The position numbers and the translations under genes are program-made. Positions 25,269-32,997 of a stretch of DNA of 40,715 nucleotides are shown one piece after another. The stretch covers positions 1 through 40,715 of the forward strand of contig DHVP01000034.1 in assembly GCA_002412715.1 (NCBI GenBank), in the 5' to 3' direction. Position 1 is the stretch's first letter, and every line of letters begins with the position of its first letter. Below the pieces are notes generated by a model. It ran no database searches. It was not told where the DNA came from and saw nothing but the letters and a program-made list of their open reading frames with translations. Origin of the DNA: Deltaproteobacteria bacterium UBA5205 (GTDB lineage Bacteria > Desulfobacterota > Syntrophorhabdia > Syntrophorhabdales > Syntrophorhabdaceae).

Positions 25269-25303
25269 GGTAATGGGTTCGAGGCTCCAGGTTATAGGAA
25301 AAT
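25269..25303 (+). repeat. Heptad repeat, five units in register
   Basis: Five consecutive 7-mers, GGTAATG, GGTTCGA, GGCTCCA, GGTTATA, GGAAAAT, all starting with GG at exact 7-base steps. It lies in the divergent intergenic region between the kinase gene and the flavoprotein gene, upstream of the promoter at 25363. This copy is not folded into a hairpin. Confidence 0.7.
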
Positions 25304-25362
25304 AAGACAGTTTGTCCAAATCCACAGTCTGATATCCATCTGCAGCATCCTTTATGATTATT

Positions 25363-25391
25363 TTGTAATTAGCTCCAAAACATGCTACAAT
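25363..25391 (+). promoter_or_regulatory. Sigma-70-type promoter for the flavoprotein gene
   Basis: TTGTAA (25363-25368), 17-base spacer, TACAAT (25386-25391). A transcript starting near 25398 excludes an upstream ATG at 25390 as the start codon and fits 25453. Confidence 0.6.
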
Positions 25392-25452
25392 GACGAGTCG
25401 TGTTTTCATTTTGTTCTTCTTTTCTCACGTTGATTCACGGCACAAAATAAGA

Positions 25453-26574
25453 ATGATGCTTCCAACACTCACCATTAAGGCGAAAAAGATAAGCCTACCC
25501 ATTATCCAGGGAGGTATGGGGATAGGTGTTTCCCTGTCACCGCTCGCAAGTGCCGTCGCCGCAGAGGGTGGTCTCGGAATTGTATCCAGCGCGTGCCTCG
25601 ACAGACTCCTCGGAAAACGCAACAACAAGATCTACAGCACCTACGATGCCGTGTATGAAGAGGTCTGCCTCGCCCGCCAGAGAGGAGGCGTCTCGGGTAT
25701 CAACATCATGGTCGCCATTGCCAGAGACTACGATGTCACCGTAAAGGCGGCTATCGACGCAAAGGTGGATGTTATCATCTCCGGAGGCGGGCTGCCGCTG
25801 ACACTCCCCGGTATCGCCGACCCCGGGGAAACGGCCCTCGTTCCCATCGTATCATCGGCGCGGGCCCTGGAGATCATCTGCAAAAAGTGGGGGCGCTTCG
25901 GCTACCGGCCCGACGCCGTCGTACTGGAAGGACCTCTTGCCGGAGGCCACCTTGGCTTCAAGGTTGAGGATCTGGGCCTTGAATCCAACAAACTCGAGAA
26001 CCTTTTTCCCCCCGTCAAGGAATTTGCCTCAAAAAACGGCGATTTTCCCGTGATAGTTGCCGGAGGGATTTACGATCACGACGATATCGCGAGATTTATC
26101 GCGATGGGCGCCGATGGCGTTCAGATGGGAACACGTTTTCTCGCTACAGTTGAGAGCAGTGCCACCGACGCATACAAGAATGCCGTGGTGAAAGCCGGCC
26201 CGAAAGATATCCTGGTCGCTTCGTCGCCGGGTTCGCCCTGCGGGATGCCGTTCATGGTAATAAAGGAATCCCCCATGTTTCTTTCAGCACTTAATAACAG
26301 AAGGAAACCCCGCTGCGACAAGGGCTACATCATGACCAAGGACAAGGAAGGCCGCTACGCCGTCTGCAGGGCCCACGAAGACAACGGCGGCTGGTTCTGC
26401 ATCTGCAACGGTCTTCTCAGCTCCGGCGGCTACAACACGGACGCCGAGGAACCGCTCTACACGGTCGGTGCCAATGGCTATCGCGTCGATCGTATCTGCA
26501 CCGTCCGGGACGTGATGGACGAACTCAAAGGCAGCATCCCTGTTTCACAACTCAGATCACCGGCAGCAGCCTGA
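25453..26574 (+). CDS. Nitronate monooxygenase-like FMN-dependent oxidoreductase
   Basis: The 373-residue protein is a TIM-barrel flavoprotein of the NMO/FabK group: LPIIQGGMGIGVSLSPLASAVAAEGGLGIVS at the start, INIMVAI, DVIISGGGLPLTLP, LEGPLAGGHLG and the phosphate-binding VIVAGGIYDHDDIARFIAMGADGVQMGTRF. FabK relatives reduce enoyl-ACP and NMOs oxidise nitronates; the sequence does not choose. The last 90 residues contain unusually many cysteines (SPCGMPF, RKPRCDKGYI, YAVCRAHEDNGGWFCICNG), which could bind a metal or Fe-S cluster. Start chosen at the ATG ATG pair (25453/25456) because the promoter lies after 25363 and homology-like sequence begins here. Confidence 0.85.
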   Translation: MMLPTLTIKAKKISLPIIQGGMGIGVSLSPLASAVAAEGGLGIVSSACLDRLLGKRNNKIYSTYDAVYEEVCLARQRGGVSGINIMVAIARDYDVTVKAAIDAKVDVIISGGGLPLTLPGIADPGETALVPIVSSARALEIICKKWGRFGYRPDAVVLEGPLAGGHLGFKVEDLGLESNKLENLFPPVKEFASKNGDFPVIVAGGIYDHDDIARFIAMGADGVQMGTRFLATVESSATDAYKNAVVKAGPKDILVASSPGSPCGMPFMVIKESPMFLSALNNRRKPRCDKGYIMTKDKEGRYAVCRAHEDNGGWFCICNGLLSSGGYNTDAEEPLYTVGANGYRVDRICTVRDVMDELKGSIPVSQLRSPAAA

Positions 26575-26700
26575 AAGCGTAAATTTACACCGCGATAACC
26601 CCCATAAAATCCCTTTTGGCACGTGCCCGCGAGCGACGTCCCTGTTGAAAAGAAGGCCGGGTTCTGGTAACGTGTACAAAACGCCGGAGGTACCATCGAT

Positions 26701-27480
26701 ATGAATAGACGGATCCCTGCGGGGCATTCCCCCGTTCTCCGCGTAGGCCTGCTGCTCCTGTCCCTCGTCCTGCCCCTTCTTGCGGTTGCGGGCGATGATG
26801 TCCGCCATCGCTTCGTCGATATCAGGGAGCACATCCCCTCGATCGTCATGGACATACGCTATTATACCCCTCACAATTTCGTCGGCGAGCGGATCGATGG
26901 GTATAACGCACCGAAATGCTACCTTACCATAGAGGCAGCCGATGCGTTAAAGCGTGTTCAGGAAGACCTCAAGAGTTTCTCCTTTTCCCTCAAGATCTAC
27001 GATTGTTACAGGCCGCAGCGTGCGGTGAACCATTTCGTCAGGTGGGCAAAGGACGTCGGCGACACACGGACAAAAAAGGAATTCTACCCCACCGTGGACA
27101 AAAGCCGCCTCTTTAAGGACGGCTATATAGCAGAAAAATCAGGCCATTCCCGCGGCAGCACCGTGGATCTTACCATCGTGCCCGTACCCGCGCCCGGGCA
27201 GGAGTCATACCGGCCCGGTCAGCAACTCTTCCCCTGCTTTCTCCCCGCAGCCAAACGCTTTCGCGACAACTCCATAGATATGGGGACGGGGTTCGACTGT
27301 TTCCATACCCTCGCCCATACGGCAAACAAGGATGCCGGCGCCCTGCAGCGCGCAAACAGGCTTCTCCTGAAGACGCTCATGGAAAAACAGGGTTTCGTTA
27401 ATTACGAACTGGAATGGTGGCACTTCACCCTGAAAGGCGAACCTTTCCCGGAGACTTACTTTGATATGGTAGTAGAGTAG
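26701..27480 (+). CDS. VanX/DdpX-like D-alanyl-D-alanine dipeptidase (peptidase M15D)
   Basis: 259 residues with a signal peptide (RVGLLLLSLVLPLLAVAG), then the M15D core: MDIRYYTPHNFVGERIDGY, LKIYDCYRPQRAVNHF, the zinc ligands in SGHSRGSTVDLTIV (SxHxxGxxxD) and the C-terminal ELEWWHFTL (catalytic Glu and third zinc His). The enzyme hydrolyses D-Ala-D-Ala. In Gram-negative bacteria the exported form salvages wall-derived dipeptide rather than giving vancomycin resistance, which would need a cytoplasmic VanX with VanH and VanA partners not present here. CGGAGG precedes the ATG. A weak TTGAAA-N17-TAACGT lies at 26645-26673. Confidence 0.88.
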   Translation: MNRRIPAGHSPVLRVGLLLLSLVLPLLAVAGDDVRHRFVDIREHIPSIVMDIRYYTPHNFVGERIDGYNAPKCYLTIEAADALKRVQEDLKSFSFSLKIYDCYRPQRAVNHFVRWAKDVGDTRTKKEFYPTVDKSRLFKDGYIAEKSGHSRGSTVDLTIVPVPAPGQESYRPGQQLFPCFLPAAKRFRDNSIDMGTGFDCFHTLAHTANKDAGALQRANRLLLKTLMEKQGFVNYELEWWHFTLKGEPFPETYFDMVVE

Positions 27481-27518
27481 GTTGAGGGTTGGAGAACAAG
27501 ACCGGGGGGAAGGTTTTC

Positions 27519-27558
27519 GATAGGTCGTATAGGTCCTATAGGACTTATAGGACCTATC
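27519..27558. repeat. 40-bp palindrome built of 9-bp units
   Basis: The 40 bases are self-complementary except for two mismatched pairs out of 20. They are also a tandem array of 9-mers: ATAGGTCGT, ATAGGTCCT, ATAGGACTT, ATAGGACCT. T-rich and A-rich flanks sit on the wrong sides for a terminator of either strand. It lies 38 bases past the dipeptidase stop. Confidence 0.8.
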
Positions 27559-27590
27559 AAAAAAATCAGTGGGTGGGGAAATTATTGGGA

Positions 27591-27679
27591 AGCATGGCGC
27601 ACCGTTGTTACACTGGCCCGCGAAAGACTTCTGGGGGTTTGTTGAGGGTCTATTGGGGCCAGTAACGACGCGCCATGCT
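27591..27679. repeat. Long interrupted inverted repeat
   Basis: Outer arms AGCATGGCGC (27591-27600) and GCGCCATGCT (27670-27679) are perfect. Inner arms ACTGGCCC (27612-27619) and GGGCCAGT (27656-27663) are perfect, with a CGTT/AACG pairing between them and extra bases on the left arm. The loop is about 36 bases. It would fold as a long bulged hairpin if transcribed. Confidence 0.65.
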
Positions 27680-27699
27680 GGTGGGGGCTAGAGAGAAAT

Positions 27700-27762
27700 G
27701 GTGATGGGTGATGGTAAAAAGAAATTCTTTACCTATAACCCATAACCTATTACCTATTACCC
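27700..27762. repeat. Heptad repeat hairpin
   Basis: Plus-strand units GGTGATG, GGTGATG (27700-27713) face minus-strand units GGTAATA, GGTAATA, GGTTATG, GGTTATA read from 27761 down to 27734. The inner stem GGTAAA/TTTACC closes around a short loop. Same 7-bp family as 25269, 39523 and 39986. Confidence 0.7.
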
Positions 27763-27764
27763 GC

Positions 27765-27792
27765 AAAAATGGCTGACCTGTCAGCCATTTTT
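27765..27792. terminator. Bidirectional Rho-independent terminator
   Basis: A perfect 13-bp stem, AAAAATGGCTGAC and GTCAGCCATTTTT, with a 2-base loop. The A/T ends give a T run on both strands. It sits between the convergent dipeptidase and NarL-type genes and includes the stop codon of the latter (27781-27783). Confidence 0.85.
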
Positions 27793-28428
27793 GTACTCAT
27801 GCAATCCGTGGGTCAAAGCATAGTGGATGAGGCCTTCGGTTCCTTTTACACCTATTTTTTCCATGATGCGGACCCGGTATGTCCTTATCGAATTTATGCT
27901 CAGGTTGAGTTCAGCGGCGATGTCCTTCATCGTTTTGCCGCTGCCGAACATACGCATCACCTGGAATTCCCGGTTCGAGAGCTTTTCATGGGCGGGCTTT
28001 GCCGCATCGGATTCGAAATCGACGACCATTCGCACAGCGAATGACGGATTTACATATCTTTTGCCTGAGAGGATCTTGCGCACGGCGAAGATAAGTTCCT
28101 CGGAGGCGCTCTGTTTCGTCAGATACCCTTGCGCCCCCGTTCGTATGGCCCGCACGGCATACATCTCCTCGGGATACATGCTGATGACAAGAACGGGAAG
28201 TCTTGGCCGTTTCCTTCTCATCTCCCTGAGAACGTCCAGGCCATTTGCATCAGGCAGCGAAATATCGAGGAGAACCAGGTCGTAATCGGTCTTCTTGACC
28301 TTCTCTATCAATTCCCGGCCCGTACCGGCTGCGTCGACCATGACGGAGCCGAAATTTTCCTGCAGGATCTCCTTGAGACCCTTGTAAACAACGGGATGGT
28401 CATCTGCAATGATCACGCGCTGCATCAT
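27781..28428 (-). CDS. Orphan NarL/FixJ-family response regulator
   Basis: 215 residues: receiver with DD at 9-10, Asp55 (LVLLDISLPDANG), SMYPEE and the Lys in GYLTKQ; a LuxR-type helix-turn-helix (LSNREFQVMRMFGSGKTMKDIAAELNLSINSIRTYRVRIMEKI). It resembles the regulator at 22964 closely in layout but no kinase gene is adjacent. It lies 170 bases downstream of the secretion operon on the same strand, separated by the inverted repeat at 28451-28484. It could therefore be read from that operon or from its own promoter. Two ATG codons in a row mark the start, after AAGGGGATGA. Confidence 0.88.
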   Translation of the reverse strand: MMQRVIIADDHPVVYKGLKEILQENFGSVMVDAAGTGRELIEKVKKTDYDLVLLDISLPDANGLDVLREMRRKRPRLPVLVISMYPEEMYAVRAIRTGAQGYLTKQSASEELIFAVRKILSGKRYVNPSFAVRMVVDFESDAAKPAHEKLSNREFQVMRMFGSGKTMKDIAAELNLSINSIRTYRVRIMEKIGVKGTEGLIHYALTHGLHEYKNG

Positions 28429-28450
28429 TCATCCCCTTTGGCTGGATTTG

Positions 28451-28484
28451 CGTCATCCGGCTTCACGATTATTGGCGGATGACG
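28451..28484. repeat. Inverted repeat upstream of the orphan regulator
   Basis: CGTCATCCG (28451-28459) and CGGATGACG (28476-28484), perfect 9-bp arms with a 16-base spacer, 23-56 bases before the regulator start. Its position suits an operator or leader hairpin; the arms also resemble the GTCATTCCGG ends of the dispersed repeats. Confidence 0.5.
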
Positions 28485-28598
28485 GTTGAAATGGGTTGAA
28501 AACAGGAGTATGGAATCGAAGGCCCTGGTTTTACAGGGGAACACACCGAACGGACAGACTTCCTTGATAAAGAAATGGCGATTGATATCCTGTGGCGT

Positions 28599-29342
28599 TT
28601 ATTCAGGAACGGAGCGTGGCTGTGTCCTTGCCGGCTGTGCGCCGGGCCGGAGCGTCTCGCCCACAGGCAGCGGCGGAACCCTGATTCCTCCGGGAGGGGT
28701 CCCGGGGGTCGTTTGGTTTGGCCTCGCCGGGCTGACGGATGGGCTCTGAGGGGGCCTCGCCGGGGCACCCTGGGGGGGCCTCGCCGGGGTCGGGGGCTGC
28801 TGGGGCCCTGGAGGGGAAGGCGTATCGCTCACCTTTCTTTTGTCCGGTGGAGAGAGCATGACCGTCATACTGTCGTCGCCTCGTATCAGCACGATCCTGT
28901 CCTGTGTAATCCGGGTCACCGTATATCCGCTTACAACCTCGCCCTGTCGTACGATCCTTTGACGAACGCCTCTGCCGGGTGTCGTTACGGGATTTTTCTT
29001 GTCCTCTATGAAGGCCATGCGGACCGAATCCACCGCGGTTCCATAAAGAACTATCTCCGGCCTCGGGACGTCCGCCTTCCTGTCGACAGGTATCACCCGG
29101 TCCGGATGAAAGAGGTTGGTCTCGCCTATGACTGCATAGTCCGAAGGTAGTCTGCCGCCTGTGAATTCGGAAGGTACCTCCTCGATGGGGGGCTTTGGTC
29201 TGACCTGCGGCGGCGAATAGGCATAGCGCAACCGGACCAGGGGTAAGGTAATCCCGACGATGAGGGCAACGAAGATGGCAAAGAGCACCATATTCAGGAC
29301 ATTTGCATTTCTAATGAGATATCTCAGGGCTCTCATGCTCAT
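28599..29342 (-). CDS. gspC: GspC-like type II secretion protein with proline-rich tail
   Basis: 247 residues. A short cytoplasmic N terminus is followed by one membrane segment (VLFAIFVALIVGITLPLVRL, about 18-38). The periplasmic region then has SDYAVIGETNLFHPDRVIP and an HR-like domain (PEIVLYGTAVDSVRMAFIED, RQGEVVSGYTVTRITQDRIVLIRG). GspC links the inner-membrane platform to the secretin through this domain. Instead of the PDZ or coiled-coil end of classical GspC, the last 80 residues are proline-rich with little other content. It is last in the operon and overlaps the GspM gene by four bases. GspC is the best fit; PilP is an alternative. Confidence 0.7.
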   Translation of the reverse strand: MSMRALRYLIRNANVLNMVLFAIFVALIVGITLPLVRLRYAYSPPQVRPKPPIEEVPSEFTGGRLPSDYAVIGETNLFHPDRVIPVDRKADVPRPEIVLYGTAVDSVRMAFIEDKKNPVTTPGRGVRQRIVRQGEVVSGYTVTRITQDRIVLIRGDDSMTVMLSPPDKRKVSDTPSPPGPQQPPTPARPPQGAPARPPQSPSVSPARPNQTTPGTPPGGIRVPPLPVGETLRPGAQPARTQPRSVPE

Positions 29343-29893
29343 TTCCCGCCGGTCAGCGCCGCAATTCTGAGCTTGACCATCAGTTCGCGGGGATCTCTGA
29401 AGTTCCTTACCCGTGAGTCCATTTCCTTGATAACGATGTACGGCGCATGTGACTCGAGGGTAAAAAGGACATCACTCAAGGCCCTGGTATCGGGCAGCAC
29501 GGCATCGACGCTGACGTTGACCACTTTCAGCTTTCCCAGATCGTCCGGTTTCTCGACACGTTCGCTGGCTATGGACCCGCCGGCCCCCGTTATCGATCCT
29601 TTTACGATCGTCTCGAGAGTCGCAGCGGCAATGCTCAGGGTCTGAGCCTCGATGATCTTTGAAGCTTCAGTGACCCTTCTCTCCCTCAGGGCCTCGACCT
29701 TTTTTTCCAATGCCGGTCTTTCCGCTATGAGATTCACATAGCGCTCCAGCGTCCCCATCCTGGCGGCCTGTCTTTCCCTGAGCGAGGCTATTTCGCTGCT
29801 CACCGCCATGTATACGTACTGGTACGCAACAAGCAGCGCGAGCGCCACGATGACCGGCAGAGCCACCCGGGAAAGCTTACTTTTTGATTTCAC
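29339..29893 (-). CDS. gspM: GspM/PilO-like type II secretion protein
   Basis: 184 residues with one N-terminal membrane segment (VALPVIVALALLVAYQYVYM), a coiled coil (SSEIASLRERQAARMGTLERYVNLIAERPALEKKVEALRERR) and a C-terminal ferredoxin-like domain (LKVVNVSVDAVLPDTRALSDVLFTLES). This is the PilO-like form of GspM, which dimerises with GspL in the inner-membrane platform. GTG start overlapping the end of the GspL gene by 17 bases. Confidence 0.75.
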   Translation of the reverse strand: MKSKSKLSRVALPVIVALALLVAYQYVYMAVSSEIASLRERQAARMGTLERYVNLIAERPALEKKVEALRERRVTEASKIIEAQTLSIAAATLETIVKGSITGAGGSIASERVEKPDDLGKLKVVNVSVDAVLPDTRALSDVLFTLESHAPYIVIKEMDSRVRNFRDPRELMVKLRIAALTGGK

Positions 29894-31415
29894 CCTTAGG
29901 CCCTCCGGTCTTCTTCTTTTCGAATCCTTCCAATTCCATCTTCATCACGAACCGGTCGGCATTCTGCCGCGCGTCCCGTATGGTCGGCGCCGTAAACTCG
30001 ACCTTCTTGAAAAGGTTGGAGTGCTCGAGCTTCGGAAGCATCTCCGTGGCCGAACCGGCATACCCTTCAGTTTCAACGGTTTCTCCCGTAATTCTCAGAC
30101 GGGTGAGCCAGACGTTCTTCGGCAGGATCGTCGTCAGCTCTTTCATGACATCGAGCGACATCGGGGAGGATTCCTTGAAATCCCTGATTACCGTTATATC
30201 TCCCTCAATGGCGGCGGCTTCCTGTTTCATGGCCTCGATCGTCTTGACCTCAGCCTTTCGTATCCCGATCTGGTGTTCGATCCTGTCACTCCTTGCCTTT
30301 TCCATCTGGAGCGGCACGATGAGGTAGAGGATCATTGCCAGGGCGATGAGCCCGGCGAGAACATAGCTGACAGGCGTTACGGGATTCCTTGCCGCCGGCT
30401 GGAGGCCCTTGCTTGCCAGATTGAAACCCTTCGCACCGGGCCAGATCGTTTCCACAAGCCCCCCGAGAGGGCCTGTCAGGCCGTCGCCGGGATCCGTCCC
30501 GAAGACGTTCCTGAAATCGTCATCGGTTATGACCTTGACGGGGACGCCGACCTTGTCCTCAAAATCGGCATATCCGGGAGACCGGCGCAGAAGGACAACG
30601 GGTGGAACACCTTCGTGTTCGAACCTGGCGATCATGGGGATAAGTTCCTCCCTGACGAGTGCCAGGTTATCTTCCCTGTCCTGCCCCGCGAAATCTCCCG
30701 ATGCACCAAAGAGAAAGACCCCTTCCTTTGTCAGGCACCCTTCGTATCCGTCATCGTTGACGGACATGCACAAAGCGAGCCGCCCGCCGTTTCCCAGGAT
30801 TCCGCAGAGCGTGCCGAAGCCGGTCAGTCCCGTGGTGATCCTCTGGGGAATCATATTTTTCGCGGCGAGGGCATCGAGATAGGGCTCTGCCGTCTGCGCC
30901 CTCATGGCAATAATGATGACCGAAAGTTTCCCGTCTTCCTCGGAGGTGATCGAGAAATCGTACATGGCTTCGGTGGGATTGAACGGGGTCAGCCTGTCCA
31001 GTTCGTATGCAATAACGGACGCCAGATTCTCTTTTACCACAGCGGGAAGTTCGACAACCCTGACCAGGATCCAGTGTCTCGGAACAGAAAGGACGATGGC
31101 GGCATCACGGGCCCCGAAGCCGTCGCGGGCCGCCAGGATTGCCGATGTCAGGTCTTCCGGCCCGGGATACTTTCCCTCCTCGAAATAAAAGCGTCTGATC
31201 CCTTTGACCCTCGGCCGTGACAGGAACTGAGTGCCATAGGCCACACAAACGCACCCTTTTTCCAGGGCTGCGCAGAGACATTTTCTGGGGATAAGGACAC
31301 CTTCGAGCAGATTGAATGCCGGGATTTTCCCGAACCCGGCGAAGCGCGATCTACTGCCATGCCAGAGTGCGCCGGCGTACTTTTCAAAACGCGCAAAGGT
31401 TTCTTCGATTGTCAT
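29877..31415 (-). CDS. gspL: GspL-like type II secretion protein (PilM + PilN fusion)
   Basis: 512 residues. The first 310 or so form an actin-like PilM-type cytoplasmic domain (DAAIVLSVPRHWILVRVVELPAV, LASVIAYELDRLTPFNPTEAMYDF). Next comes a membrane segment (YVLAGLIALAMILYLIVPLQ, about 350-370), and then a PilN-like part with coiled coil (IEHQIGIRKAEVKTIEAMK) and the conserved LTTILPKNVWLTRLRITGETVETEGYA. In PilMN systems these are two proteins; GspL is the natural fusion and recruits the GspE ATPase. It is longer than the roughly 400 residues of enterobacterial GspL. Overlaps GspK by four bases. Confidence 0.85.
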   Translation of the reverse strand: MTIEETFARFEKYAGALWHGSRSRFAGFGKIPAFNLLEGVLIPRKCLCAALEKGCVCVAYGTQFLSRPRVKGIRRFYFEEGKYPGPEDLTSAILAARDGFGARDAAIVLSVPRHWILVRVVELPAVVKENLASVIAYELDRLTPFNPTEAMYDFSITSEEDGKLSVIIIAMRAQTAEPYLDALAAKNMIPQRITTGLTGFGTLCGILGNGGRLALCMSVNDDGYEGCLTKEGVFLFGASGDFAGQDREDNLALVREELIPMIARFEHEGVPPVVLLRRSPGYADFEDKVGVPVKVITDDDFRNVFGTDPGDGLTGPLGGLVETIWPGAKGFNLASKGLQPAARNPVTPVSYVLAGLIALAMILYLIVPLQMEKARSDRIEHQIGIRKAEVKTIEAMKQEAAAIEGDITVIRDFKESSPMSLDVMKELTTILPKNVWLTRLRITGETVETEGYAGSATEMLPKLEHSNLFKKVEFTAPTIRDARQNADRFVMKMELEGFEKKKTGGPKGEIKK

Positions 31416-32368
31416 CGGCGCATCTCCGAAGGGCTCTTGTAATAAAGAAACAGGGGCGTGGTGGTCCCGGCCGACACAACTGCCCGTATCCCGTAACCAC
31501 GCTTCGAATCCCCCTGGAAACCCACTGATTCAATGGTATAAACCTGCGTCTCGCTCATATCGATGTACTGTGCCAGCGTCGCGAAATTGAGGCCCGTGAT
31601 AGCCTGAATGTCCTGTACGGACGTGAATTCCGCAGTCTCCCTCTGGTCCGCGATCCTCTTCAATGTGTCTTCCGTCAATCCCGGCAATGCCATGAGAACC
31701 TCCCGCGGAGCTGCGTTTATATTGATCTTCGACGACGTTCCGTACAGTGTCAGAAACTCGATGAGGCCCTTTCGTTGAACGGTACCAAAAAGAAGCTCCG
31801 GTGAGACGCCCTTTACCAGCAGAAGCTCTTCAACCGTGTCGAATAGGCGGTTCTTTGCCTTGTAGGGAACGGGGAGGGACTGATAGTACTCGTCCTCGGC
31901 GCCGTTTAAGCGACGGAGATTGTCATTGTCCACCCAATCGAGAATAGAATCAACGATGATATCCGCCCTTTCCTGGGGCACCTCCAGGTTCAACAGGAGA
32001 TTCTTCAATACCACCCCTGTAAGATCGGTCATCTTGTTGATATCTATTTTGCCTGATTCCGACAGAAGCATGAAGGTATAGCGGCCTGATTCGATCTCGC
32101 CGGCATTAGGTCTGCCGTCGATCCTCACCACCTGGTTTCCCTCGACGACAACGGTCTGAGTTCTATATGTCTGCCGATGGTAGATCTCCATGATGGCCCT
32201 CTGCATTCCCGCCTCGGCGAGAAACTTCTCTTGCGTCCCTTCCTTGAAGTAGATCGTCGAATTGGCATCCGTCCTCGTCAGGAAGGAGAATGAGATTACG
32301 AGGGTCATGAGCATGGTGATGACCCACAAAACCATGAGAAGCGCGATGCCTTTCTGGGAACGAATCAT
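31412..32368 (-). CDS. gspK: GspK, minor pseudopilin
   Basis: About 318 residues. The prepilin leader is very short (MIRSQKG) before IALLMVLWVITMLMTLVISFSF; as usual for GspK, Glu at +5 is missing. The globular domain includes the helix-hairpin-helix-like DILDWVDNDNLRRLNGAEDEYY and NINAAPREVLMALPGLTEDTLKRIADQR, characteristic of the family. It caps the pseudopilus tip with GspI and GspJ. The open frame begins far upstream, but ATG 32368 overlaps the GspJ stop as ATGA and gives the correct leader. Confidence 0.9.
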   Translation of the reverse strand: MIRSQKGIALLMVLWVITMLMTLVISFSFLTRTDANSTIYFKEGTQEKFLAEAGMQRAIMEIYHRQTYRTQTVVVEGNQVVRIDGRPNAGEIESGRYTFMLLSESGKIDINKMTDLTGVVLKNLLLNLEVPQERADIIVDSILDWVDNDNLRRLNGAEDEYYQSLPVPYKAKNRLFDTVEELLLVKGVSPELLFGTVQRKGLIEFLTLYGTSSKININAAPREVLMALPGLTEDTLKRIADQRETAEFTSVQDIQAITGLNFATLAQYIDMSETQVYTIESVGFQGDSKRGYGIRAVVSAGTTTPLFLYYKSPSEMRR

Positions 32369-32997
32369 GTCCTGGCCTTCTGTGCCCTCACCGGCACGGT
32401 GAACTGAAGTTTGCGATCTCCAAAGACAAGGTGGACGCGGATCTTTCGTGGAAAAAGAAGTTCGTCCGTCCATTCCTTGACCCATTCTCCCTCAACTTCG
32501 TCCGCGTCCGACTCCTTGCGGAAGAATTCAAAACGTACCTCTTTCATTCCTTCAAGGAGTTTCACTTCCCTGACGTTTTCGACACCGATGTTGTTTTCCT
32601 CTATATAGAGGGCGAATTTATCCTCGCCGTCAGGCTTTACCTTGTAGGCTGCGATGACGTATCCTCTTTGCCCGCCCATCAACGAGTAGTTCGACGCAAA
32701 TCTGGTTGAGTCCCCCGAGCCCTCAAAAAAGACGCGCCCCGCCTCGTCGTCCTGCCGGGTAAGGGGAAGTGCGGACTGTATCTGGGCATCGAGCAACGCA
32801 AAGCAGACCTTGAGCCGCTCCAGGTTCTGGGATTTCTGCTCCCCCCTGTCGATCGAACGGTACGCGAGGCGGATTGCTCCGGCCATTATCACCACCAGAA
32901 GGCTGATAAGGGTTATGGAAATCAGCACCTCGAGGAGGGTGAAGCCGTGGTCTTGCCCGCCGGTCCGGGACGTGCGTCTTGCCCGCTGCCTTTTCAT
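32365..32997 (-). CDS. gspJ: GspJ, minor pseudopilin
   Basis: 210 residues with the type III prepilin motif HGFTLLEVLISITLISLLVV (cleavage after Gly, Glu at +5). The C-terminal domain contains KVCFALLDAQIQSALPL and GMKEVRFEFFRKE, fitting GspJ. It forms the tip trimer with GspI and GspK. Both ends overlap neighbours by four bases. Confidence 0.85.
   Translation of the reverse strand: MKRQRARRTSRTGGQDHGFTLLEVLISITLISLLVVIMAGAIRLAYRSIDRGEQKSQNLERLKVCFALLDAQIQSALPLTRQDDEAGRVFFEGSGDSTRFASNYSLMGGQRGYVIAAYKVKPDGEDKFALYIEENNIGVENVREVKLLEGMKEVRFEFFRKESDADEVEGEWVKEWTDELLFPRKIRVHLVFGDRKLQFTVPVRAQKART

Larger units (their letters stand above)
27481..27780. other. Repeat-dense intergenic region
   Basis: No gene. 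Four structured elements fill most of it: a 40-bp palindrome of 9-mers (27519-27558), an interrupted inverted repeat (27591-27679), a heptad hairpin (27700-27762) and a terminator (27765-27792). They are listed separately. Confidence 0.8.

Noticed and set aside
25269..25300. GGGTTCGAGGCTCC, resembling a tRNA T-loop
   Set aside because: No acceptor, anticodon or D arm can be folded around it; the bases are part of the heptad array.
26618..26636. TGGCAC-containing sequence resembling a sigma-54 promoter before the dipeptidase gene
   Set aside because: The GC of the -12 element is one base out of place (GG-N10-GC is not met) and the match is mainly the palindrome GGCACGTGCC.
26701..27480. Vancomycin-resistance gene vanX
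   Set aside because: The protein has a signal peptide and no VanH, VanA or VanS/R neighbours, so an exported dipeptidase of the DdpX kind is more likely.
29808..31220. 470-residue plus-strand open frame
   Set aside because: Antisense to gspL, which is confirmed by domains and operon overlaps.
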